A program made the position numbers and the translations under genes. From NCBI GenBank assembly GCA_041663305.1, contig JBAYMT010000005.1, forward strand, positions 1-54,111: a DNA stretch of 54,111 nt. Reading direction: 5' to 3'. The notes below the pieces were generated by a model, which was not told where the DNA came from, made no database searches, and was given only the letters and a program-made list of their open reading frames with translations. Origin of the DNA: Minisyncoccus sp041663305. Lineage in GTDB: Bacteria > Patescibacteriota > Minisyncoccia > Minisyncoccales > Minisyncoccaceae. Positions 24,233-33,455 of the stretch are shown one piece after another; position 1 is the stretch's first letter, and each line of letters starts with the position of its first letter.

Positions 24233-25255
24233 TTATTTTACTCTTTTAAAATTTAAAGTATTTCCCCTTCCCAAATAACTTAGTGAAAGCTTTTCGTTTG
24301 TAACTTCCAGTATTTTGTATTCAAGTTTTTCATCAAAGCTATCAACTGAAATAATATCTCCGTTTAAAGTAAACTTATTGCTGGCAATTTCCTTACCGTC
24401 ATAATAATCGACTTGCTCACTGCTGGTGAATTCTGTGACAAATTTAGAATCTTCGTCTGATTGCCATTTTCCTATTAAAAGATATTTGGTTCCTGTTTCT
24501 TTATTTCTTGGACTAATATCTAAAGTTTTGATAATGCTATCAAATGTTGTAAGCCATTCAGAGGCAATTCCTAATTCTCCTTTTTTTGCTTTTTCGTAAA
24601 ATTCTTTTCTTTTGTCATAGTTCCAAATCTCTTCATCTCCACAATTAGCTTTGTCTATTTTAAAATATTCTGGATAGTCCTTAATAACTTTTTCTTTTGG
24701 CATAGATAAAGTAACAACTATTTGATAGTCATCTTTGAAGAAGTACGCTTTTCTTTCAAACACAACACTACAAATTTCAAATCTAGAAAATACGATAAAG
24801 TCTAGGATGTTAGTCCTGCTTATATTAATAATGTTCTTTGAATCTTCAAAAGGTAAATCAACATTTTCAATAGTTTGTCCATTTTCTAATGCTTGTTTGT
24901 TTTTTGTTGCGGTTTCTTTATCATATCCAAGAGTCCCGTTTAATTCGTTAATTTTTATACTTGTAATATTTAAATCAAGTCCATTTTTGATCTTGCTGTC
25001 GCTATTAAGCGTTACATTGCTTGGGTATTTTATTGTAAATCCACTTTTGTCTTCATAAACTTTCCATAAGTCGGTTTCGTCTTCGATAGCTTTTGCCCTT
25101 CCACTGTCATTAAATTCTTGTTCTTCTTTTGAAATTTGGGATTGATTCTCGTTTATTTTTGGAGTTTCTTGTTTTTGATTTAAAAAATATACCCCCCCTC
25201 CTATCGTGGCAATTATTATAAAAAAAGCAGTGATTAATAAAATTTGGTTTTTCAT
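24233..25255 (-). CDS. Membrane-anchored exported protein with PsbP-like module
   Basis: A 340-residue protein with an N-terminal membrane segment (about 4-26), a Gln/Glu-rich linker and an outer domain opening with WKVYEDKSGFTIKYPSNV, the same PsbP-like start as in the protein at 18569. The C-terminal 75 residues (LLIGKWQSDEDSKFVTEFT, then strands to LNFKRVK) resemble a small lipocalin-like barrel. Two Cys may form a disulfide. Surface protein of unknown role; downstream of, and probably independent of, the CPBP gene. Confidence 0.65.
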   Translation of the reverse strand: MKNQILLITAFFIIIATIGGGVYFLNQKQETPKINENQSQISKEEQEFNDSGRAKAIEDETDLWKVYEDKSGFTIKYPSNVTLNSDSKIKNGLDLNITSIKINELNGTLGYDKETATKNKQALENGQTIENVDLPFEDSKNIINISRTNILDFIVFSRFEICSVVFERKAYFFKDDYQIVVTLSMPKEKVIKDYPEYFKIDKANCGDEEIWNYDKRKEFYEKAKKGELGIASEWLTTFDSIIKTLDISPRNKETGTKYLLIGKWQSDEDSKFVTEFTSSEQVDYYDGKEIASNKFTLNGDIISVDSFDEKLEYKILEVTNEKLSLSYLGRGNTLNFKRVK

Positions 25256-25284
25256 TTTTTGATTTTGTTTACTCTTTTAGATTG

Positions 25285-26178
25285 TTAATATTTTTCCAAT
25301 AAGCTTTTGATTTTTATTTTGCTTTTTTTATCATAGATAATCAGCCCTATATTAAAAATTGTCAATCCGACAAATCCTGCTAGTCCAGTTAATCCGACTG
25401 TTAGATCGTTTCCTCCAATAAGCCATACTAATGGAATTCCGGCCGAAGCATTAATCGTTCCATGCATAACAGCGGCGGTAAATACCGATTTTGTTCGAGC
25501 GGTAAAATAAATCATTGCAGGAGTTAATAATATACACCAAATGATCATCATAAAAACCCCTAAGACTGGATGAGCTGGATAGTTATGCCCTTGGAGTATT
25601 AATGGTGCGTGCCAAATTCCCCATATCGCTCCGATAATAATGCTTGCCTTTAGCCAGCCATAGTTTTTTAGTTCTTTTAGCAAAAAACCGCGCCATAAAT
25701 ATTCTTCTCCAAAAGCAGCAATGGCGTTAATCGTTATTCCAGCTATCAGCGATTGAGCAATAAAAACCAGGGGCATAAAAGAACCGATTGCGGTTATCTG
25801 CGCTTTCATTTCTGCAATTTTATCTGCCGAAAGAATAGACGAGTACTGACTGATAAAACCCTCCATTCCAGATGAGAATGAAATACCTGGGATCAAAAGC
25901 GAAATAGGAATAAGAGAGAAGGCTATCGCTATCGGCCACAACCAGGCTGTGAAAAATGACTTCCCTTTAGGCTTTGCGATACCCCAAGTCTTTAAGCTTT
26001 CTTTCCAAACAAATTTTGAAAGAATAAAAACTGACAGCGCAGGCATAAACATATAGGTAATTGCCACAATCAATCCTTTAGTTCCCGAGTATTCAATCCC
26101 AAGCAATTTTGCTGCTAGGGCTAATCCCCACGAAAGGATAAAAGTTAGCAATAGTGCTTGATAAACTTTTTTTGGCAT
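25285..26178 (-). CDS. CPBP family intramembrane metalloprotease
   Basis: A 297-residue protein with eight or so membrane segments. The CPBP (Abi) motifs are present: EEYLWRGFL near residue 155 (tandem Glu and Arg), a following GIWHAPLI, and HGTINA near 240. These Glu and His residues bind the catalytic metal in relatives such as Rce1. Such proteins cleave membrane or prenylated substrates, and in bacteria are linked to peptide maturation and immunity. No bacteriocin gene is visible beside it. Confidence 0.88.
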   Translation of the reverse strand: MPKKVYQALLLTFILSWGLALAAKLLGIEYSGTKGLIVAITYMFMPALSVFILSKFVWKESLKTWGIAKPKGKSFFTAWLWPIAIAFSLIPISLLIPGISFSSGMEGFISQYSSILSADKIAEMKAQITAIGSFMPLVFIAQSLIAGITINAIAAFGEEYLWRGFLLKELKNYGWLKASIIIGAIWGIWHAPLILQGHNYPAHPVLGVFMMIIWCILLTPAMIYFTARTKSVFTAAVMHGTINASAGIPLVWLIGGNDLTVGLTGLAGFVGLTIFNIGLIIYDKKSKIKIKSLLEKY

Positions 26179-26270
26179 ATATTTTTGTTGTCTTTTTTTC
26201 TTATTGTATTTATTCTATCATATAAAAAAGATAGGATAAATATTATTTTTGTATTGATATATTTAAAAAA

Positions 26271-26582
26271 ATGAGCAAGTTGTTAAATTTTGTTAATCCG
26301 CTTTTTTCTTTCTTAAAGACAATACCAAGAGGAAGAGTTACTACTTATTCAAATGCTGCAAAAAGAATCGGTCTTAAAAATCCAAGGAACGTAAGCTGGA
26401 TTTTAAAACAAAATACCGATCGGAATAGTGTTCCCTGCTATAAGGTGGTAATGTCGAACGGGAAACTTGCAAAGGGGTATAAATTTGGAGGAGAAAAAAT
26501 TCAAAAAGAAAGATTGGAAAATGATGGCATAATTTTTGATAGTAAAAACAGAATAATTGATTTTGAAAACTTGGTAATGTAA
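26271..26582 (+). CDS. Methylated-DNA-cysteine methyltransferase-like protein (MGMT/ATL domain)
   Basis: A 103-residue stand-alone DNA-binding domain of the O6-alkylguanine-DNA alkyltransferase family. It shows IPRGRVTTYSNAAKRIG (helix-turn-helix), RNVSWILKQN with the Arg finger, and VPCYKVV, where the acceptor Cys (about residue 56) is kept although His-Arg of the usual PCHRV is replaced by Tyr-Lys. It could repair alkylated guanine or, like alkyltransferase-like proteins, flag lesions. It is shorter than Ada-type enzymes and lies alone on the plus strand. Confidence 0.85.
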   Translation: MSKLLNFVNPLFSFLKTIPRGRVTTYSNAAKRIGLKNPRNVSWILKQNTDRNSVPCYKVVMSNGKLAKGYKFGGEKIQKERLENDGIIFDSKNRIIDFENLVM

Positions 26583-26606
26583 AAAGCACCCATTGGTGCT
26601 TTTTTC
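26582..26606. terminator. Bidirectional terminator
   Basis: AAAGCACC (26583-26590) pairs with GGTGCTTT (26595-26602); A-rich and T-rich flanks serve the convergent genes ending at 26582 (plus) and 26609 (minus). Confidence 0.8.
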
Positions 26607-26608
26607 TT

Positions 26609-27865
26609 TTACTTGCATTTATTGCAAGCATCCCTTGCAATTCCTGTGGGAACCAAATCACACGATGGAACAGCCGAAAAGTTTTCACATCCAATATTGG
26701 GAGCTTGGGGGGCTCCGTTTGGCATACTTCCTGATGGAATTCCCGCTGGAGGCCCGGCTGGTATATTTGCAGGAGCGCCTCCCGTTGAAGGCATTGATTG
26801 CATTGCTTTGGTTTTCATTTTGTTCTCGATACCCGCAAAACAAGCTTCTATTTTTCCTCCTATTTCTTTCGTAACTGGCTCCTGTTTGCTTTTTATTTTT
26901 TCGAATTTGTCTTTTCCTATACTTGATTCTAGGCATTTTATTATTTCACCTTTAATGTCATCGGGGAGACCATTAAGAGCTTTGTTCATATTTTCTACTC
27001 CATTTTCTATAAGATCTTTTTCTTTTTCGGTTAAGATATCCTTTTCCATTCCAAATTTTACGCATTCGTTATAGTTTTTGGAATCATTACAATAGTCTTC
27101 GCATTCTTTTTGGCTTTTGCAACCTCCTGGCCCAGAACCTCCTGCTTTTTTCGCCATTTCGGCCTCTTCTTTGGTAATCAATTGCGCTTTTTCGGCAAAG
27201 ACAATACATTCTTCCCAATGTGATGAATCATTGCAGTATTGCTGGCATTCGCTTTTGTTCTTACATTTACCCGGAGTCGATCCGTCCTTTACGAATTGAG
27301 CTACCCTCCGCGCCTCTTTTAATTCATCTGGAGGAAGGATTTCTGCTTTTTCGGCAAAATCAAGGCATTCGTCTATGTTTGAACCGATTGCACAATATGA
27401 TTCGCACGATTCTTTGGTGATACACCCTCCTGGCATTTTTGCGCCGCCATTCAATGCTTTTAAAATATTTTTAGCTTGGGCCAATTCTTCCCTTGGTATT
27501 ACTCCTAAGCTTTCTCCAAAAGAAATACATTTGTCCATATTCTCAACTTTCCCCTTGCAAAAGGTTTCACATTCTTCTTTTGTTTTGCATCCTCCAGGAG
27601 TTTCTCCATTGGCTATTTTTTGAGCAACTATTTTTGAAACCTTTAGGTCTTCCACTGAAAGAAGATTTTTCTTTTCAGCATATTCAATACAGGAAACCAT
27701 ATTTTTTTCCTGTGAGCAGTAGTTTTCGCACTCTTCTCTGCTGGCGCATTGCCCCAGTTCTGAAATAGGATAAACAAGGTTATCTAGATTAGGTTGAGCA
27801 CTAACTGTTTCTGCTAATAAAAAGCCGAAACAAAAAAATGTTATTAATAGTATTTTTGTTTTCAT
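26609..27865 (-). CDS. Secreted Cys-rich repeat protein
   Basis: A 418-residue protein with a signal peptide (ILLITFFCFGFLLAETVSA) and five tandem repeats of about 50 residues. Each has four Cys spaced roughly C-x5-C-x3-C-x9-C and an acidic helix, for example CKTKEECETFCKGKVENMDK and CKNKSECQQYCNDSSHWEE. A Pro/Gly/Ala-rich linker and a final Cys cluster (DACNKCK) follow. It would fold in an oxidising extracellular space. Repeat proteins of this type are frequent in Parcubacteria; role unknown, perhaps in attachment to a host cell. Confidence 0.75.
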   Translation of the reverse strand: MKTKILLITFFCFGFLLAETVSAQPNLDNLVYPISELGQCASREECENYCSQEKNMVSCIEYAEKKNLLSVEDLKVSKIVAQKIANGETPGGCKTKEECETFCKGKVENMDKCISFGESLGVIPREELAQAKNILKALNGGAKMPGGCITKESCESYCAIGSNIDECLDFAEKAEILPPDELKEARRVAQFVKDGSTPGKCKNKSECQQYCNDSSHWEECIVFAEKAQLITKEEAEMAKKAGGSGPGGCKSQKECEDYCNDSKNYNECVKFGMEKDILTEKEKDLIENGVENMNKALNGLPDDIKGEIIKCLESSIGKDKFEKIKSKQEPVTKEIGGKIEACFAGIENKMKTKAMQSMPSTGGAPANIPAGPPAGIPSGSMPNGAPQAPNIGCENFSAVPSCDLVPTGIARDACNKCK

Positions 27866-27869
27866 ATTT

Positions 27870-28106
27870 TTATTTTTTAGAAAAAGGGTTTTTGTATCCT
27901 CTTATTGGATTAATATCAACACTAAAAGGATTGGTTTTTTCTATGGAACCGATTAAAGGATTATCTTCGACCAATGTTTTTTCTGTTTCTGTTTGCTTGT
28001 TTTCGGCTATTGGGTTTGGAGACTGATTGCTTTTGGGGAAATAATATACCGCCCCTATTATTGCCAAAATAACAATCAATGAAAAAATTACTATTTTTTT
28101 ATCCAT
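27870..28106 (-). CDS. Small single-pass membrane protein
   Basis: Seventy-eight residues: a membrane segment at the N-terminus (KIVIFSLIVILAIIGAVYYF) and a short polar outer part rich in Asn, Pro and Thr. I start at ATG 28106; a TTG three codons upstream is possible. It lies just upstream of the Cys-rich secreted protein gene (4-base gap) and likely shares its transcript. Function unknown. Confidence 0.55.
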   Translation of the reverse strand: MDKKIVIFSLIVILAIIGAVYYFPKSNQSPNPIAENKQTETEKTLVEDNPLIGSIEKTNPFSVDINPIRGYKNPFSKK

Positions 28107-28153
28107 ATTTTTCAATTTAACTATTATTTTGTATTATAGCATATAAAAATAAA

Positions 28154-28171
28154 ACGCTTTCTTAAAAGCGT
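28154..28171 (-). terminator. Terminator after the bactofilin-like gene
   Basis: ACGCTTT (28154-28160) pairs with AAAGCGT (28165-28171); the minus-strand side continues TTTTATTTTTA. Confidence 0.65.
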
Positions 28172-28188
28172 CTTATTATTTTGATTTA

Positions 28189-29334
28189 CTATTCTGATAT
28201 TTCTTTCCGTTTTTCTGCAAATGCAAGTATGATTCCTCCTATTCCCCACCACAGACCAAAGATAAAAATTATAAACCCTAAAAAAGGAATCAATGTTAAT
28301 ATATACCCGAGAAGGACTCCTAATATAGCGATAAGCGCAAAGTTCTTAATTTTTCCTTTAAAAAGCTTGTTATTTACCAATTCGCCAAAAGATATGCCTG
28401 CAAAGAAAATAGCTAAAAGAAGCATAATAATCCAAAACAAGAAACAAACAATTCCTAGATATGCGCCAATGCCAGTAACTAAAAGAATTATTCCGATAAC
28501 GGGCAGTGCAAAAAAGCAAATAGCTCCAATCCCTACTGAACTCCAGACACTAGGAACCATTCTTTTCACAAGTTTTTGCAATGAATTTTTTCCTACCAAA
28601 ACCAAGGCAAGAGTTGTAAGAATTAATGATACCAAAAAACCTAGCTGAGCAATGACATTTGTTTTGACATCATTGCGGATGTTTTTTATTTCGGGATCAT
28701 ATTTGTTCACTGTTCCTAAAACCGATTTAGCTGTGTCGCCCTTTACTTGCCCAAAAGCATTGTAATTAACGTTTCCATTGACATTTGATCCAGAATTTAT
28801 GAATAGTCCGGTGTTTTCACTGTTTTCTTCGTCTGAATAATAATTGACATTCTGTCCAACCATTCCGTTTATAGCTAGACTTGAGCTATTTATATCTAGA
28901 CTTCCTTTTACTGTTCCGTCCACGGTGGCTTCTGCTCCTGCAAATATTAAGTCACGTCCGATTGAAGAATCTTTTTCGATGTGTATTTTTTCTCCAAGCC
29001 CAAGAACAGATCTTTCAATATTTCCCCTTATTCTTATTTCTTGAAAAGCACATCTGACGTTTCCATTAACCTCACCATTAATAATTATTTCTTTTGCAAC
29101 ACAAATAAGATCACCATTGATCTTTCCGTTGATAAAGATTTTTTCGCCTGCGGCAAATAAGTCTCCTCTAATTTCATTATCTACAGTAACTGTATTTCCA
29201 GCCAAAAAGGCATTGCCTTCAATGGCATCACCTTGCATAAAGACTTTTTCGCCACTAGAAAAAGTGGCGGCAGCAACAAACGAAATTGGTATTAAAAAAA
29301 GTGACAGAATTAAAAAAAAGTATTTTTTTATCAT
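28189..29334 (-). CDS. Bactofilin-like beta-helix protein with C-terminal membrane domain
   Basis: A 381-residue protein. A signal sequence (about 1-22) leads into a repetitive beta-helix (about 25-200) with hexapeptide-like turns such as GDLFAAGEKIFINGKINGDL and GNVRCAFQEIRIRGNI, the polymer-forming bactofilin pattern. The last 150 residues hold four membrane segments. The beta-helix would lie outside the membrane, unlike cytoplasmic bactofilins, and could form a surface scaffold. The gene follows an ABC exporter gene on the same strand. Confidence 0.8.
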   Translation of the reverse strand: MIKKYFFLILSLFLIPISFVAAATFSSGEKVFMQGDAIEGNAFLAGNTVTVDNEIRGDLFAAGEKIFINGKINGDLICVAKEIIINGEVNGNVRCAFQEIRIRGNIERSVLGLGEKIHIEKDSSIGRDLIFAGAEATVDGTVKGSLDINSSSLAINGMVGQNVNYYSDEENSENTGLFINSGSNVNGNVNYNAFGQVKGDTAKSVLGTVNKYDPEIKNIRNDVKTNVIAQLGFLVSLILTTLALVLVGKNSLQKLVKRMVPSVWSSVGIGAICFFALPVIGIILLVTGIGAYLGIVCFLFWIIMLLLAIFFAGISFGELVNNKLFKGKIKNFALIAILGVLLGYILTLIPFLGFIIFIFGLWWGIGGIILAFAEKRKEISE

Positions 29335-29352
29335 ATATTTTTATTTTATTAA

Positions 29353-31191
29353 TTAGTTGCCTCCGACTATTATTGTTTGTATGTTTATCATTTTTTTATA
29401 TGGTTCACAATTTTTTAACAAATAATTATGGGTTCCCTCGCCTGCTATTCTTCCCCCCTCAAGAACGATAATCTTATCTGCGTCTTTAATGGTAGAAAGC
29501 CTATGAGCAATAATGATTGTGGTCCTGCCCTTTGAAGCTTTTTCAATTGATTCCCTGATCATTGCTTCGTTTTCTACGTCTAGACTTGAGGTTGCTTCGT
29601 CAAATATGAGGATAGATGGACTTTTAACCAACGCTCGGGCAATACCGACTCTTTGCCTTTCCCCTCCCGAAAGTTTTATTCCTTTTTCTCCAACAATAGT
29701 ATCAACTCCATTTTCTAGCCCATTTAGAAATCCGTCAATCCTTGCCATTTCTAGCGATTCTTTAAGCTGGACATCTTCTATGTTTTCGTTGGCGCCAAAC
29801 ATGATATTGTAGCGAAGAGTATTATCAAATAGTGAAACGTCTTGAGGGACAATTCCTATTTTTGACCTATAACTTTCCAATGATATTGTTTTCAGGTCTA
29901 TGCCATCAATCAATATTTTTCCTTTTTGAGGATCGTATCCCCTGACCAGTAAATTCATAAGAGTGGACTTTCCAGCTCCACTGTGTCCAACTATGGCTAC
30001 TCTTTGCCCTTCTTTTATAACAAAATTAATCCCTTTAATGACGTGCTCCTTATTCTTTTCTTTTTTTATGACGAGGTTTCCACTTTCATCGATTTCTTCC
30101 CTAGATGAATATTTGAAATATACGTCTTTAAATTCTATTCTTCCTTTTATGCTCTTAAGAATAACGGGATTATTAACTTCTTTAATATCTGACTCTATTT
30201 CCATTAGGATGAAATATTTTTTTATAGATTCGTATTGCTGAGTAATTCTGCGATGTATACTTGTTAAGTATCCCATTCTATCAAACACCCTGAAGGACCA
30301 AGTATATAAAACTGTTAAAAATCCGGGCGTATAGGTGCCGTTATAAACAAAATACACACCCATTGCCAATACCACTAATTTTATTATATCTGCTACTAAG
30401 CTTCTAGTGCGGACAAATTTGGAAAAAGAAAGCCAAACTTTTTTGCTGAGAATATTGATTATGCCATAACTTTTGTCGTGTTCTTCAATCACTTTTTTTT
30501 CTTTGGCATTCATTTTTACTAAAGAGGCATTCCTTAAAAATTCTGACTGTTGCTTATCGGCCTCAATAAACATTTCCTGAACTTCTTTAAGATCTTTCCC
30601 TATTGCATAGTTAGTATAGATGCTCATCCAAATAAACAATACCACTCCAATTAAAACTACTAGCCCAAAAAGTGGAGCTATAATAAATAATCCTGCAATT
30701 GTGACTATTAGCTGTAACCCGATGGGAAAAACTTCGTATAACAAATTGTAGCCAAAATTGATTAATGAGTTCTGTCCCCTATCAATAATACTTTTTTTAA
30801 TTCCTGAGTTTTGGCTTTCGTGCTGACCGATGGAAAAATTGAAAATTTTTTCCATTGTGTTTTTAGAAATCCGTTTTACGATATCGTGATCAAATCTTTC
30901 AACTTCTATTTTGTCCCTATAATAAGCAACTATAACATCGCTGATTACATAAACCGCAAAGGCAAAAAAACAAAGCTTAAGGACTTCGTATATGTTTTCG
31001 TTTGTAATAACTCCGTCAATTATTTTTCCATAAATATATGGACTGATTAATCCTAATATTTCTTGAACTATTATTAAAAGAATAATAGTTATTATTACTC
31101 CCCAAAAAGGTTTGTATATTTCTTTTAACCTTAAAAGGATTTTCCAAAAATTGAAGCTTGAGTTTGTTTTTTTTTGTGTTTTTCCTTTCAA
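29353..31191 (-). CDS. ABC transporter, fused permease and ATPase (exporter type)
   Basis: A 612-residue half-transporter: six membrane segments (about 25-320) followed by an ATPase domain with Walker A GHSGAGKST, Q-loop IVPQDVSLF, signature LSGGERQRV, Walker B ILIFDEATSSLD and the switch AHRLST. It works as a dimer, exporting lipids, peptides or drugs. The frame has no ATG near its N-terminus; the likely start is TTG at 31191, which keeps MKGKTQKK. An AAAGGA sequence is in the coding start itself. TATAAT (31226-31221) upstream suggests a promoter. Confidence 0.9.
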   Translation of the reverse strand: MKGKTQKKTNSSFNFWKILLRLKEIYKPFWGVIITIILLIIVQEILGLISPYIYGKIIDGVITNENIYEVLKLCFFAFAVYVISDVIVAYYRDKIEVERFDHDIVKRISKNTMEKIFNFSIGQHESQNSGIKKSIIDRGQNSLINFGYNLLYEVFPIGLQLIVTIAGLFIIAPLFGLVVLIGVVLFIWMSIYTNYAIGKDLKEVQEMFIEADKQQSEFLRNASLVKMNAKEKKVIEEHDKSYGIINILSKKVWLSFSKFVRTRSLVADIIKLVVLAMGVYFVYNGTYTPGFLTVLYTWSFRVFDRMGYLTSIHRRITQQYESIKKYFILMEIESDIKEVNNPVILKSIKGRIEFKDVYFKYSSREEIDESGNLVIKKEKNKEHVIKGINFVIKEGQRVAIVGHSGAGKSTLMNLLVRGYDPQKGKILIDGIDLKTISLESYRSKIGIVPQDVSLFDNTLRYNIMFGANENIEDVQLKESLEMARIDGFLNGLENGVDTIVGEKGIKLSGGERQRVGIARALVKSPSILIFDEATSSLDVENEAMIRESIEKASKGRTTIIIAHRLSTIKDADKIIVLEGGRIAGEGTHNYLLKNCEPYKKMINIQTIIVGGN

Positions 31192-31237
31192 TTTTGTTTT
31201 GTCTTACTTGGTTCTATTTTGATTATAACAAAAAAAT

Positions 31238-31257
31238 GGTGAATTTTAAAATTCACC
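31238..31257. terminator. Perfect palindromic terminator
   Basis: The 20-bp palindrome GGTGAATTTTAAAATTCACC is flanked by A-runs and T-runs on both strands and follows the soluble kinase gene on the minus strand. Confidence 0.75.
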
Positions 31258-31294
31258 AAAAAAATAAGCGCCCTAAAAATATTTTAGTAGCGCA

Positions 31295-32053
31295 TCATGA
31301 TATCATGATGATATCTTCCTTAGGGATCGTAATTTCAAACCGTGCCCCTTTTCCCGGAGTGCCGGTTTCTATTATGGACGCCCCAGTCTTCTCTAAAAAT
31401 TCTCTGCAGAATGCAAGACCCTTCCCTCCTGGCTTTCCTACTTTAGTAGTAAAGCCGTTTTTAAAGATTTTTTCCTTGTCTTCATAAGGAATTCCTATTC
31501 CATTATCTGTAATGGTGATAACAATCTCACCACTTCTTTCAACAACTTCTGCCATCATAAAAGTTGCCTTACCATGCATGATAGCATTTTGGAACAGATT
31601 CCCAATAACGCTATCAAACTTGCAGTGAGCCAAAAGGATGATTCTTACGCCAATAATGGAAATATCGATGTTAAAGGGCCTGCTTTCCCTCTCAAAAACT
31701 TCTCTAAAATTAAAGCTTCTGAGAGAAGATTCGCGACATTCTTTGGTGCTGTTAATTATTTCGTTTATTTTTTCTGAACATTCGTAAACCATTGAGCTCC
31801 TTTTGTTGCTCAACATAACCGATAATGCAAGGCTTAATCCCTGCAAAACTCGAATTTGTTTCATGATGTTCTTGATAGCACCCTTTCCTTGAAGGATATT
31901 TTCTATCCCAACTGCTGTTGTTTGCAGTTGAGCGATGATCTGTCTGCTGTTTTCGTTAGATTCTTCAATAAGATCGTCTAGCGAAAGCATAACAACCGTC
32001 AAAAGATTTAAAATATCATGACGGGCGGCACTTTCTTCTATTTCTTCTGTCAT
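31295..32053 (-). CDS. Soluble histidine kinase-like ATPase
   Basis: A 252-residue protein without membrane segments. Residues 8-35 form a dimerisation-like helix with the candidate phospho-acceptor in ARHDILNLL (His 12). The ATPase part shows an N-box (GNLFQNAIMHG), G1 (ITDNGIGIP) and G2 (GKPGGKGLAFC). It ends with a short IIMIS tail encoded by a palindrome (31293-31310). It lacks a sensor and a neighbouring response regulator, so it may receive signals from a partner or act as an anti-sigma-like kinase. Confidence 0.8.
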   Translation of the reverse strand: MTEEIEESAARHDILNLLTVVMLSLDDLIEESNENSRQIIAQLQTTAVGIENILQGKGAIKNIMKQIRVLQGLSLALSVMLSNKRSSMVYECSEKINEIINSTKECRESSLRSFNFREVFERESRPFNIDISIIGVRIILLAHCKFDSVIGNLFQNAIMHGKATFMMAEVVERSGEIVITITDNGIGIPYEDKEKIFKNGFTTKVGKPGGKGLAFCREFLEKTGASIIETGTPGKGARFEITIPKEDIIMIS

Positions 32054-32125
32054 GTCGTCTAACTCCTAGGATTGGTTTGATTATAAACTATAATTGATAT
32101 AATGTCAAGAGGTGAAGTACACAAA

Positions 32126-32146
32126 AATAAGGCTGTTTGCCTTATT
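32126..32146 (-). terminator. Terminator after the helical-repeat gene
   Basis: AATAAGGC (32126-32133) and GCCTTATT (32139-32146) form a stem; the minus strand continues TTTTGTG. Confidence 0.6.
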
Positions 32147-32164
32147 GTAGGTGTTCTTAGCTTG

Positions 32165-32194
32165 GAGGCCCGGCCTCGATCGAGGCCGGACCTC
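32165..32194. repeat. GC-only long palindrome
   Basis: CCGGCCTCGATCGAGGCCGG (32170-32189) is a perfect 20-bp palindrome extended by four more pairs after one mismatch. It stands out in an AT-rich gap just past the stop at 32203. On the plus strand TTTCTTATTTTTTTT follows, inside the end of the gene. It is not needed as a terminator for the minus-strand gene, which has another one. Confidence 0.6.
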
Positions 32195-32202
32195 GAGATT
32201 TC

Positions 32203-33327
32203 TTATTTTTTTTCTTCTTTGGCTGCGCCCAAGATTTTGCTTTTTTCAGGGAAACTTTCTTCGATTAAAGCGGCAAGAACGACGTCGTTTTCTTGTAAGC
32301 TTGAAGTATATTGCTCTTTGATAAATTGATTAAATTCGTCGCTTTCTAAAAGAGGTGAATTTATTTCAAAATTCGCCTTAATGATAGATAGCCTTTCAAT
32401 ATCTTTTTCTTCGTAACTTCGAGTAAATTCTTCTAGGGCTATTTCATTTAGCGCTTCCCTATTTTCAGGAAAAGCGTTCTTGATTTTTATTGCCTTAAGG
32501 ATATCGATATTTTTCTCTAAGACTGATCTGAATTCTTTTTCTATTAATCCGTTTAATTGACTTCTTTCTTCGTTGTTCAGTTTTTCCAAGTCAAAAGTAA
32601 ATTTTTCCTTTGATTCAATTAGTTTTGAAAAATCATTATGAGATAAGCTTTTTTTGAATTGGTTAGCTATTATAACTTCAAATTCTTCTTTTTTGCTTGG
32701 AAAGGTTTCTCTGATATTTTGGGCAGTTCCTAATTCCTCCTCCTGCTCTTGAAGTAGAGTATCAAATTTTGATTCAAGCAACTCATTGAACTGCTCGTTG
32801 TTTTCCATTTCTTCGGTGAAGAAACCGATTTTTTTCATTTCTATTAAACCATAAATGTCTTCTCCTGCCAAAAATTTGTTGAATTGTTCAGTTTGCAGTT
32901 CTTTAAAATGGGTGTCTTGCAAAATGTTTTGATCCAAGATGTTTGCTTTTTGCATTTCCGATAACATTTCATAATTTTTTTCTTCTAAAAATAGCTGGGA
33001 TTCTTCTTTTGTTTTTTTGTTAAAAAATTCTTTTTTTTCGGGAAATGAATTTATCAAGACAATAGCAGAGGGAAAATCACCTTTTTCTAGGCAAGTTATG
33101 AATCCATATTCAACTGCTGTTTTTATTTCCTCGCTTTTAAATAATTCTTTGTCAAAGTTATTATTTTTTTCCAAAGACTCTTTTATGGCTAATGTACCAA
33201 AGATATCTCCTTCAACTAATTTGGACCTATATTCTTCTAGTTCTTTTCCTATAGTTTCTTGTGATGGTATTGTATTGCTTTCTTCGTTTTTAATACCTTC
33301 TGTTTCTGCATAGTTTTCAAAAGCCAT
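32203..33327 (-). CDS. Alpha-helical repeat protein of unknown function
   Basis: A 374-residue Glu/Lys-rich protein with no signal peptide or membrane segment. It is built from about eight helical units of 35-40 residues, each with a pattern like F..SLEEKDIERLSIIK..F, for example NKFLAGEDIYGLIEMKKIGF and TRSYEEKDIERLSIIKANFE. The units suggest a solenoid for protein binding in the cytoplasm. No family recognised. Confidence 0.6.
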   Translation of the reverse strand: MAFENYAETEGIKNEESNTIPSQETIGKELEEYRSKLVEGDIFGTLAIKESLEKNNNFDKELFKSEEIKTAVEYGFITCLEKGDFPSAIVLINSFPEKKEFFNKKTKEESQLFLEEKNYEMLSEMQKANILDQNILQDTHFKELQTEQFNKFLAGEDIYGLIEMKKIGFFTEEMENNEQFNELLESKFDTLLQEQEEELGTAQNIRETFPSKKEEFEVIIANQFKKSLSHNDFSKLIESKEKFTFDLEKLNNEERSQLNGLIEKEFRSVLEKNIDILKAIKIKNAFPENREALNEIALEEFTRSYEEKDIERLSIIKANFEINSPLLESDEFNQFIKEQYTSSLQENDVVLAALIEESFPEKSKILGAAKEEKK

Positions 33328-33455
33328 ATTTTTATATTTGTTTATTATTAAAGGTTTTTATTATTCTAACATTTTAAGAATTCCATTGACAAGTCAAGGT
33401 AAAAATTTAATACTATAAGCGTCCTTACGAGGATAAAGCACATTGGAGACAAAAA

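Noticed and set aside
26271..26694. Minus-strand ORFs opposite the alkyltransferase-like gene
   Set aside because: Opposite strand of a recognised domain; low-complexity products.
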